Shown here piece by piece: positions 23,553-35,500 of a DNA stretch of 64,000 nt. Source of the stretch: Phragmites australis (taxonomy: Eukaryota; Streptophyta; Magnoliopsida; Poales; Poaceae); the NCBI RefSeq assembly GCF_958298935.1, contig NC_084927.1, positions 35,902,501-35,966,500 on the forward strand. The letters run 5' to 3'. Under the pieces are notes generated by a model, which saw only the letters and a list, made by a program, of their open reading frames with translations, had not been told where the DNA came from and did not search any database. The position numbers and the translations under genes were made by a program. Positions within the stretch are counted from its first letter, which is position 1, and every line of letters begins with the position of its first letter.

Positions 23553-26500
23553 ATGGCCCCCAAGGCCGGCCGTGGCAAGGGCAGGGGCGGCGGCGGCAAA
23601 GGCGACAAGAGGAAGAAGGAAGAGAAAGGTATATATGCGTAGCCTGTCTGATGAAGTCTTTTGCTCATTCTGTACGCGCATGGTGCAGAGTTGAGAGTCC
23701 TTGCCGTCGTTGAGCTTCTTCTTAAGAACATCGGATTCTTGTTGTTGTTTTTGCTGTAATCCTAGTTTCACTTCTTTGCGTGTGGAAAAGGCAAAAGAAG
23801 GATTGTTATTAGTAGTAGTAATCTTTTTTATTTCGTCCTTTATTCGTTTGCTTTTCTTTCCTCTCTTATGCTTTCTCCGTACTGAATCGGAGGTTTTTGT
23901 CTCTGCTGAACCCTTTCCTGGGGGCTTCGTGTTCTGTGCTTATGATCACTCTTGTTCTTTTCATTCCTTTTCTTTCAACAACTACTCCATTCGTTTAGAA
24001 ATGCTAGACGTATTTTATTTTAGAAAAATTAAATTTTATATATGTTGATTAATATTAAATTAAATTATAAGAATATCTAGTATATAAAAATTATATGACT
24101 AGGTTCATAATTCAAAATAATTTTATACTATATATGTTTTATGGTTATAAATGATATATTTTATATAGGTTTTATGGTTATAAATAATATATTTTATAAG
24201 AAAATTTTAATTAAAATTTAACTTCAAAACTGATCCAAAATCAAAAGAAAGTATCCTCCAGCTATTTTCTTGGTGCAACATATCCCGTGCGGTTGAGTCA
24301 TGCAGTTTGCGAGAGCGAACTGAATTGCACAGCCGTCTGGACCCTGTCCTCATTTCAAGTGCTGTTTGCCCTGTTGTTCTCATGTGCTGAATTTGCGAGA
24401 GCGAACTGAATTGCACAGCCGACTGATAAAACGGGGTTCATTTCTTGTTTCTGCAGTTGTGCCCAGCGTCATCGACGTCACGGTTGTCACCCCCTATGAA
24501 TCTCAGGTGACACTCAAGGTATGTGTGGCTCCAATAAAGGTAGCTGGCTTCTCCAACACATGAACACAAAGCCAATAAAGGGTCAAGAACAGGACAGAAT
24601 AAAAAAAAGATGAATAGTAATCAGCTGGGCATGTTTGGGAAAGTGGAGCAGATACTGCAAACTGAATACTTTGTAGCAATTTGCAAACCGGATTGCTCTA
24701 CACCCAATGTTTACACTGAACATACAAGGGCATTACCATGAAACTGTGAGCTCGAGGAAGATCAATTTGTGTACGGTTTGTTAATACTGTCCCTGTTGTT
24801 TTACTGATGTGCAGGGGATATCTACGGACCGTGTGCTGGACGTGAGGAAGTTGCTGGGGTCGAATGTGGAAACGTGTCACCTGACAAACTATTCGCTGTC
24901 CCATGTGGTAATGTTTTCCTCTCTTCTGCTAAGTACGTTCTCCAAATTCAATTGCAGTACAAGTAGGCACAGTACACAGCTACACATTCTTGGCTGGAAG
25001 ATTTACCAGCAGCAACTTGTCCACAATACATTCATTTACCTCGGGGTAATCCCATTTGAGTGAGGTTAGTGGATTTGTGTGGAGTACTTGTACTCGATTA
25101 ATGAATGGTGTCGCATGTGCTGCATGACAGGCACGCGGGCAGCGGCTTGAGGACGCCGTCGAAATCGTGGCGCTGAAACCCTGCACGCTCAAGATCGTGG
25201 AAGGTAGGTGGTGAAATAATCTGCACGTTACCGGTGTTTCCTTCTTTCTTTCTCCCTTTGTTTCTTTCTTCGCTGCGACTCGGCATCATTGGAGGCTCAC
25301 ATTGATCTGCACTTCACCGTCCTTGTCCGGACGAGGGTGGGCTGGTAGCTGGTAGCAGAGCTCGGAAATAAGTGAGTGCTTCAGTACTAGGAGCAATTTC
25401 GAGAAGAGAAAACAGACGTGTCCTTGGCGTTGGTCACGCAAGTACATGTGCACAGTGCACCCTCTGTTGCACACCAGTCCAACCGACCATCAATGATCGA
25501 TCCACGGTTGAATGTTCCGCCAGGGGGGGTGCAAGTAGAGCAAAGGAAGCACAGCATTAAGCCCTTAGTACCACGTTTGGTCGTGTAGAACATGGCTCGT
25601 TACGTGACCAAACATTGAAACCTAATTTCACATTCTATCAGGCTATACCTGTCATTCAGAAGAACGAACACGGCGTGGCCTTTGTCCATCAACGACATTG
25701 AATCCGATGGCATGGACGTTCCAACACTGGTATCGTGCAGTCAACAGGTAGCAGACGCCTCCTACGATCGCCAATGGTCATTCGGACTGCTCGCGAATTC
25801 ATTCATTCTCGTCAGTGCTAGATACTCAGGTAGCAGACGCCTCCTGCGATCGCCAATGGTCACTCGGACGGCTCGCGAATTCATTCATTCTCGTCAGTGC
25901 TAGATAGACATAGCCTTGCACTAAGTACGTGTACGTCTGGTTTCGTGCCTCTTACACTTGAAACTACACATCGTGAATGCCCGTGACGTCTTGCTGTCTC
26001 GGGCGCTGCCACCAGGGAGTTGGCCACTTGGCCTGTCCACCAGAGAATAGTTCCTCTTACGTAATTGTACTGGATGATTTTATCGCTGACACACGAAGTC
26101 TATGGTGGCACATTTTTTCCTTGCCAATGTGCGTCTCTTTCCGTCGCACGCATGTTTTGGTGGCCGCGCGTGGCTGGACGTACACGGCGGCGGCGGCATG
26201 CGAGGTTTCAACGAAACGTGGCCGGTGCAGCGTTCCATGTGTGCCGGAAAGCTGAGGGGGAGAAGACTTCTGCAGTTGCCAATATTTTCTTCTTCGTCTT
26301 TTTGCGAGATTTTAGAGAAGGGTTTGACCGCATAGTAGTTAACGTTTGATTAGTACGGGGAAACGTCGTCTTCAGGTTCAAAAGCACAGTACTAGCTAGT
26401 GCTGATTATTTAGTTTAATCAAAGAGCAGAGCGGCTCGTGCTGCCTGCAAGTGCCAAGTAACATTTGGACGTACTGGAAGGGCGTTTCACTCGCCTGACC

Positions 26501-29500
26501 GAAGCCAGCTCCAGCTTCTGCACCCTCACTTATAAATACAGTATTACTTTACATTTATTTCTGTTGGGTTGTTATTAAGGATCCTCAATATTTCTGGTCT
26601 CGTCAGTCTACATCTATGAACCATGGGTCTTCGGAGTCCTTACGGATCTCTAGCCTTTAAAACTCTTCGGGGGCCCAACTTCTCAGAGCTCTAGTCTTCT
26701 GTAGTCTGGACTGGCTCCCCGAAGCACCGGGGGCGAGTCATCGGGTCTTTAGAAAAGATCAGGGAAGGCCATAAGGGGGGTCGAGCGGGGTGGCTACCCC
26801 GGGCCCCTAAAACCGAGGGCCCCTCTTCATATACCCTGTGTATAGTATATGTGACTAAACCCAAAAAGTAGATACGCCTAATAGTCCGTATAGTAGTACG
26901 TAGGTGTCCTGGTTCCTTTGGTCCATAAAAAAACAAGTAACCTACTTACATGTCTAGTTTATTTGGCTGTTTGCTTGTTTCATATTTTCTTCCGTCTAGA
27001 CAGTCTAGTTTTCTGTGTTCTATGGAACCATGACTCCAAGACGTTCCATATGCCCGCAGCTTCGATCGAGGACATGCGTTAGTCATTGCCATATAAGTTT
27101 TTATCGCTAGTTTTTCTCCTCTATAGTTTTTACTTTACCTCAAATGGATCCGACTATTGCTGAGATCGTACGTTTGAAATATGAAAAAGTCACCGCTCGC
27201 TCTGGCGATCGATGGGTTCGGCTCCGTTGCACGATACGGGGGCGGCTCCCGCGTGCACTCAATCATCGCCGTCACAAAACCCAATCGTTCACGCTACCAA
27301 TCATAGAAGCACGCAGTCGATAGACCACCAACAGCTGAATCTAGCCGTTTAGCAGTAAGCAACTATCTACCAACACATCGTTTGTGCTATGGTGCTAGCA
27401 CCTACGAGCATATTGCTCTAAAGACATATTATGGCTGCAACAAGTAGCAACCCGAGAAATCAACCTCGCAAGTAGGGTCCTCACACACCTTTCCTCTTCC
27501 TCCATTAGCAAAAGAGGAGCTTCGAAGAGGCTAATGGCTCTGGATTCCGCAAGGTTTGGCCACAACAGCGGTGTGGCATCTACAATGTTAATCAAGGTTG
27601 AGGGGTTCCGAACCTGCCCTGTTCTAGGGGTTGTGGCCGAGGGTGCTCCGAAGCCTTTCTCAAGCGGCATCGCGCCCTTGGTTGGCACCTTGAGGAGGGG
27701 CACTGATGCAATATGCATGGAGCTGGATGTGGCCATAACACTAAAGACTATTGTACTCTCATAACAATAGCCTAGTTCGTAGAGCGGAGGGAGGATCTGA
27801 AGCCAACATCGTAATAAAACCACCGCTTTAGCCATCCGATGTATCATCGGTTGTTGATGGAATTCACCAGAAACGCATCGTTGTACTTCGGCCACAGCTG
27901 AAAGTTCAAACTGCCAAAGCTGAGGGACTTTTTCTCCTCGTCCTCTGTACGTATCTTCGGTTGGAAGCTCGCTTCATGAATGAGGGCGAAAAGGTCTGCT
28001 CTCCCTTTGTATCTCTCCGCCCGCATGGCCCACTCGAAGATGCCCAGGTGGGCAATGACGTTGGTCGACAGATGCAGAAGCTCCACGTAGAAGTAGCAAA
28101 GCACCCCTTTGAGGAGAAGCATGACTAGAAGGCCAAGGCTCGCGTCGAAAAAGACCTCAAACATCACGGTCTCATGACCTAGAGGCTCCGGAACCACTTC
28201 GCCCCGCGGGGCTCAGGCGGCGTACCTGGAAGGGGTCTTCCCTCTGCGACCATCCGATCGAGCTCGATCTTGATGACGACAGATTTCTCCAGCACGATGG
28301 TCTACCGAGGATGCTTTCGGCTTGCGCGGTGGAGATCCACGCTCGGTGGCTGCTTGGGCTGTGGTGGAGGAATCGGCGCCATCTCAATGGCCGCTGCCCC
28401 GCGCACATCAACAAACCCGCCTAGGGCTAGACAAAAAGCTCAAAGCTCGCAAGCCAACTTAGCTGGTGTCTGGCTTGACTCGGCTTGGCTCGGCTCGTCT
28501 CGTTCCAAAATCTAATGAGCGGGCCAGAGTTTTAGTTCGTTTAAATAACAAATCAGCTCGCGAGCCAAACGAGCCAGGGCCATCATCTGCATCATATCGC
28601 TCCTTTTCACTGTGGTCATCAGTTTGCTCATTGGTCATCTTCATCTCCGATGGAGAGGCTCCTTGCCAATCTATTTGGCTTTCTATTGGTCAGCTCCTCA
28701 TTACGATACAACTCTTATCTTTTTTCTTCTCTCATCAGCCATTCCTTCAGGCTTTGCATGTATGGACTGATGTGTGAGGAATGTTGTTTCATATATTTTT
28801 TTTAGGAATGTTTTATTCTAGTAGCAGAAAATATATAGGTGGATCTGTCTGTTGTTGTGCTGCATGTGGGTTTGAAAAACTTTCAGAAGAGATTCAGCTT
28901 ACAACAATTATATCTCTGATTACACCATGCAAAGAAGTATTATACTTGTAGATATCATTGCTATTGCTGTATGATTTTATTGATGTATTTTTTAGTGGAT
29001 GTTTATATTCTTTTTATCCTAATAACGTGCCGCTCCTTTGAAAAAAAAAAGTAACAAGCCGCTCGTGAGCCAAACGAGTCGAGCAGAGATGGCTTTTCTA
29101 CTCGTTATATTAAACGAGCTAAATGAGCCCTGATGACAACATGCCGGCTCCCGCCTTGAGCACTAAAACTAGCCATGAGGGTCCCCTTGAGGCGACGAAA
29201 GGCATTGGACGGTGGTGGAAGATGGGAATGATATGGCTGGCAGAGCGGATAGACTAAAGCAAATGTAGATAGGAGCATAGGTGCAGAGCAAGGCCGTCGC
29301 TAGACTGAGACCCTCTCCTTAAAAATCTAAGGGAGGGGTTGTTTCCTCATGAGAAAACATGCGCGTGCCCCATCTTATCACCCACGTGGCCACAATCTTA
29401 GGGGAGCGAAATGGCCCCCCGCAACCCTCCAACGATGAGACACCACATGCTCCACTATCACATCGCAAAGCGTAACCACATCACTAACCGTATGTCGTAT

Positions 29501-32500
29501 TTAATACCCTCTCTCACAAAGTGTCGTCGGACGGTCAGTGCAAACCAATTGGACTGGATTCTCCAAAATAATTCAAGCAATATAAAGGACCATAGACATC
29601 GACTGCGGAGCTAGGAACCCTGGAGACCCTGCTCCGAAATAAAAAACTACGGGGCCGATAGCTCCACTGGCCGCCCTCGCCAGGGGCTATTGTTAGGGGT
29701 CATCATTAAGGACCCTCGACGCCCCTGGCCCCATCAGCCAACGCTTATGGACCACGGGTTCCTAGAGGCCTTACGGGTTTCCAGGCTCCAGAATCCTAGT
29801 TTTCCCGAAACCCCAGTCCTCTGGAGCCTAGATAGGCTCTTCGAAGCACGGGAGGCGAGTCATCAGGTCTTGGAAAAAGATCAGTCAGAGAGGGTTCACC
29901 AACCATCCTCCACCTACAAAGAAGTGGCTGACATTTACTACCAAAGCAAGTGGAGGTCGTTCTGCTATCCCAACACAAGTAGGGGCCAAACTGACACCTT
30001 GGACAATGCGCCGCCGCAATAAGCGACCGACCGAGTACCACGGCCTTAAGGCCACTGGCACCTCTGCATTGCCGTAGATAATATCTTCTGATTATGGGTA
30101 AATACATCATACCTAGATCCCTATGGTATAGTGATAGTTTGTATCGCTATCTCTATAAAGACATGTTTGCAAATTTGCACCCTGAACGACACTATAAATA
30201 CAGACATATAACCATTAGATTAGAGGACCAATCTTTTTATTATCAATATATTTTTTGTTCTTCCTCCTCTTTACTTCTTCTTAAGCTTGAGTCTCCTCTC
30301 TAAAAGAGACTCTCATATCACTTTATTCGTAAAAGATATTTTCTCTTTCGCCAAACATTTCTTTTATCGTGACGAAACTGGTTTTAGAGTAATCTGCTTA
30401 CATAGGTTACTGAACTAACTGCAGAGTTTAGTCCAAGAACTACAGCATATTCACATCGAATTGATATTAGGCTAGCATATATGAATGCGCGAGGGTATGT
30501 ATGTAGATACTGGACCCATGTCTCCATGCGTGGTGGTGTTCATTGTCTAGTATGATGAAATCAACAAGGGCGATATTAGGCAAGTACAAACTACAGTGTG
30601 AAGTGCTAACGCCCCCGCGTCGCTCTAGGGAGGGGCGACTCAGGCGGCCACCACACCCACTACACCGTCGGTCCTCCCCTCGGCATCCCCACCTCGCTGC
30701 CGCCTGAGTGCGCCATTGGAAGTATGTGTGGCCGCAAGGACGGCGGCGGCGAGGCTATTTTTTGCCCACACCGTTGTCCTCTCCCTCGTTGTCTTGAGGA
30801 ACGGCGATTGGGATGTCCATGGCGGCTGGATTCGGCTCTGACACGTCCATGGCGACTGAGGCTGTGAAGTTTGAGCATGGTGGCGGGTCAGCGTGAGCAA
30901 GCGATCGTTGGCTACTCGACGAGTAGCCAATTTGAGGTGTCGACCAGTGGGTTTGGTAGATCCAAACGGGGTCATCCGGATCTGGTCAAGTCCAGCGTCG
31001 TCACCGCCACTCGGCGGAGGCTGGGGCAACTGCAGTGCCCCAGTGGGTAGATCTGCATAGGGAGGGTAGGGTCGGGGCGGCGGCAGTCGTGCGTTCAGCA
31101 GCGGCCGCGTGGGATGACAGTGCCTATGTGTGGGCTGTGAGCGACTCGCATGAGGTGGCCGCATGTGCTGGATGACACCAGAAGAGGCGACTGCGTGCGA
31201 TGGCTGATCAGCATAGAGGTGTAGACAACACGACGATGGCATGTGTACACGTAGGGAAAGATGGCTGACAGAGGCTCAGTGGTGGTGAGAGGGTCATCAG
31301 TGGTGCTAGATCTGCAAGGGGGCACTTTTGGCACCGCGGTGGTCGGTCCTACAAAGGGGCGGCTAGTTTCGGTGTTGGGCGGTGTGGCCTTCGTGCCCGG
31401 ATAGGCGAGAATCAGCATCCTGCATTTGATGGCTAGGGGTGAGGTCCTGGCTCAGCAGGGCAGACAATGGTGGTGACCGGTGGTAGCAGTGACGACGGCT
31501 CACATCGGCTCTAGGATTAGACCTGCTGAGGTTACGTGCTTGGCGGGTCTATGCCGGGCTGATCATAGACGATGTGGCGGCGATTAGAGGCAGTCGCACA
31601 CGTGTTGGTATGGCGGCTTGCAGCGGATTGTGGTGGCTACCTCTGCCTGGCAGCGGCTAGTATGATACGGGACAACGTCGATGATGGCGCAAGCGACAAT
31701 GATGGCGTGTCGGTAAGAAGGCTTGCAGCGGACTATGGCAGCTAGCCCTGCTTGATAGTGGCTAGTTCGATGTGGGACATCGTCACAAGACGGTGCAAGC
31801 AGCAACGATGGTGCGTCAGAGGTGGCGGGGGTGGATGCTGTGGCGGTTGGTCCCGCAGGGCGACAGTCACTTTGGCGCAGCAAGGTCAGATCCACTTGGA
31901 GGTTGCGGCAAAGACGAGGGTGCACGTATCATTGGTTGCGAATAGCAGCCAGGATGAGGGCGTGCGCGCGATGGTTGATGGGCATGGCTTCTATTTAGTA
32001 GAACTGTAGGCGGCAGCAAGGCGAGTGTCGGTGAATCAGGAACCGGGGGTCCCCGAATCCCGAGGCCAGGCCAGCAATCCGCCACGTGGCGCCATCCTGC
32101 CGAGTCTCCTTCGCGAGGTAAAAAAGATTAAGTCCTGGGAGAGGGCGCTTGGGGCCACAGTCAGTGGTCCCCGAGTACTCAAGTTCCCCGATGATCTGCG
32201 AAGTCTAAGTACTGGGAAGAAAGTGCTTGGGGAGGTATACGGTAGCCCCCGACCACCCGAGTCCCCCGACGATCAGGAAAGCTAAGTACCGGGAGAAATG
32301 TGCCCGGGGCCGCGAGCGGTGGCCCCCTGGGCACCCAAGTATCCCGAGGACCCACTGAAGAAAGTTCCGGGAGAGAGTGCTCGGGGCTGCGTGCAGCAGC
32401 CCCCGAGCACTCGATCCCCCGAGGATCCGTACAAGCGTGCCCGAGAGAGAGTGCTCGGGGAGGTGAATAGTACCCCCAAGCACTCGGTTCCCCGAGGATC

Positions 32501-35500
32501 AAGAAAGGGCATTCTCTGAAGAGATTGCTTAGGGAGGTGAACAGTGACCTCCGAGCACTCGGTTCCCCGACGACTCAAAGAGCCCCCTGACAGTGGCCCC
32601 CGAGGGGCCCACTGATGAGGTGTCAGCTAGTCAAAGGCCCAAGGCCGCATTTAAAGAGCGTGCGTGGCCTGTCACCTCCAACTGCTCCCGCCACGCTCGG
32701 TGTCAGTTCCTGCCACATTCTGGCAGAAGGGCGTGGGGTCATTAAATGCACAGGTCCCATCCCGTGCCATCTGGTCCGTCTCGGGATAACGTCGTAAGGG
32801 CCGAGGCGTTCCGTCTGCCACGCTGCTGTGGCAGGAGAACAAGACAGGGCGGGCACGCCGGGTCGCTCTGCGGCTGCCCGGTGGGCCCTCTCCACGGCGC
32901 CCGTTGCCGATACATTTATGGTAACGGATGACCGGACGTGGGGCGCATTTTCCACCCCCGGTCACTTCGCACAGAGGCTATGATGACGCCGTTTCCATTT
33001 ATGGTATCTTGGAATTTGTGCCCCCTCCCGTTCGGGGCACGCTACTGCCGGCGGCTTTAAATACCCGCCGGCAGCACGGACAAAAAGGAGTTTTTAGAGA
33101 GAGTTTTTTAAGGCTCTGAAGTGAGTCAATCGCCCACAAGCAAAAGAAGTTTTTGAAGCTTTGAAATCTCTGAGCAAGCTAAGCAGCGAAGAGAAGAGAA
33201 GATCAAGAGCACCCAGAGCCAGCAGACACACGCAGACCGAAGAACAAGGAGCTTCAGGCACTAAGATAGACACACATTCTTGTAACCAGCAGCATCCTTA
33301 AGGGACATTCTTAAGGCATTTATAGTATCCATATAGGAGTAGAGTGTTACGCCTCCGTGCGGTCCGAACCTGTCTAAACACTAGCGCATTTACTCCGTTC
33401 CACACTAGATCATTCCACCCCACCGGCCATCACATTCATACCCGTTTATTTCTCCTGCGAACATATTCAGGATCATCTCCCGGCCGAATCTCTAAAAAGG
33501 GGTCCCTCAGGATCCCTGCGACAGGAGTTAACCCTCCAACAGCGAGGATGTCGCTATGGGCGACCACGAGAAATGGCACGGCAAACCACTTCGGTGCATG
33601 GTGGCCTTTGTTCAGTGGTTTGAAGCGGCCAATTTGACGTGGCTGATGTACTCGGCGAGGACATGGACGGTGTTGCGGCGGCCAGAGGCAGCCGCATGCG
33701 TGTCGACATGGCGGCTTGTAGCGAACTACGACGTCTAGCCCTACCTGGTAGCAGCTAGTATGGTGCGGGACAACGTTGATGACGGCGCAAGCAACAACGA
33801 TGGCACGTCGGCAAAAAGGCTTGCAACGGACTGTGGCGGCTAGCTTTGTATGGTAGTGGCTAGTTCGGTGCGGGACATCGTCGCAAGACGGCGCAAGCAA
33901 CAACGTTGGTGTGTCAGCTTGCCGGCTATGTGTTGGCACGGCGGCGGCGGCTCCTGCTTGGCGGCGATCGGTTTGGGGTTGTGTGCTTACGACGGCTAAC
34001 CCTGGTTGGCAGCTGTGAGTTCGGTGCGACACGACTCCCACTGAGGTGTCGATAACGATAGAGGTGGGAAGGCCAATGGTACAATTGACCTCTTTTCATT
34101 GGAGTTGGTGAGGCACGGTGGCACGACGACGGTAGGTCACACATAGCGGCGGCTGATTTCTGCGAAAGACGTTTGTGCCTGGAGATATGGCGGGGGAAGT
34201 TATGATGGTTTGTTATAGTTATCGGTACGTGTTGTGGTCTTTTTATCTAACTGGTCGAGTTTAGTTGCTACAGTTGTTTGTTTTTTTACTTGTTACTTTT
34301 TATTGTTATTTTTCTTATTCTTGATTATATCCTCCTAGGACTATATACTTGTATTTTTTTCGTGCTATATGAATAGTGTGCCGTTTGTAAAGAAAAAAAA
34401 GAAGACTACATAGTGCAGCTTGCTGTTGTTTTTTTTTTCCCGAGCTCTGAGATGAATGAGTTCTGGTTGTTGTCCTATGGCCCATGCTGATACGGGACAA
34501 AGCGACGCCTCTAGGAATCTGCGGTGGGTGCTTTGCTTGGCTCCACAGCTTTTGTTGCGTCAAGTATTTTTAGGTGCTCAGGCTTCAGTGGCATTACTAT
34601 ACTCCATTTAGTACATCACCTGTCAAGATCAACGTTTCTGATGTGCTATTCCTAACTTATTGACTCGACTAGGAGCGTCGTTTGTGTGATGTTGATTGAC
34701 GGGAAATGCCTACATAAGAGGGGTTTCTGTACTGCACAAGTCATCAGTAGTTGTTCTGAATTCTGATTAGTTTGTAACAACCAATGTTGGTAGACTCTTT
34801 AATTTCTTGAGAGAATACTAGTTAGACTTCAATCTGATATGAATTTACCTATTCTAAACCCTAACCTATACATGCACAATGCAATCATTAAAACTAGCAA
34901 GTTGTCTCGTACTAATAACGTGGCTAGCTTCGTTATAATATTTAATTAATTACATTTTACATGGGCTTTTTATTTAAATATTTGATTTTTATAATACTTT
35001 GATTTTTTAAAAACTATATTTGATATCTATCCTTTCTTTTCTACTCCAACCCTAATTTCATTTATTATTTATTTTATTTTGTTTGAATTCTTTATTTAAA
35101 TATTTTGCTTTCCAACCTATATGAAAATCGAACTACTAATTATCTTTAATTTTTAATTCTGAATTTAGCTGTTTATTAATCATATCTGATATGTACCTTT
35201 TGTTCGTAACAATAAATTATCTAGATCATTTTTTTTATTAACGCGGTAATTTCTTAATATTGAGAGCAAAATAACGAACATAATAGCTTCTTTTAACGCT
35301 TAAGTAATAATATAATAGATGAGTTTGGTTTACTTCATCTGAAGGAGTAATTTTGTAAGAGTTGTTTCTAACCATCTTCCTTGCAATAAGAAAAGAAGAA
35401 GTAACCACTCTCTGTTGGGCCTCAAATGTAGTGTTGGGTTCCAAGTATAGGCCTAGAAATTTGGCACAGACCAATCATATAATTGGGCCTTGGATCTTGA

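Larger units (their letters stand above)
30600..34440. repeat. GC-rich repeat block of unknown type, interrupted by a solo LTR
   Basis: Outside the solo LTR at 32026-33541, this block is GC-rich with GGCGGC/GTGGCGG texture and no recognisable protein. It carries two related ~260-bp stretches (31570-31830 and 33665-33925), each with two ~107-bp units beginning GGCTTGCAGCGGA or similar. The right end turns T-rich and finishes with a short A-rich tract at about 34390-34402. That suggests a LINE-derived or other retroposed element on the plus strand, but no target duplication was found. Confidence 0.45.

Noticed and set aside
30640..31242. 200-aa Pro/His-rich minus-strand ORF
   Set aside because: It lies in a GC-rich repeat within an intron, with no motif and with overlapping alternative frames.
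33436..34041. 201-aa minus-strand ORF
   Set aside because: It runs across the solo LTR end, its target duplication and the ~107-bp repeats, so it cannot be one gene.
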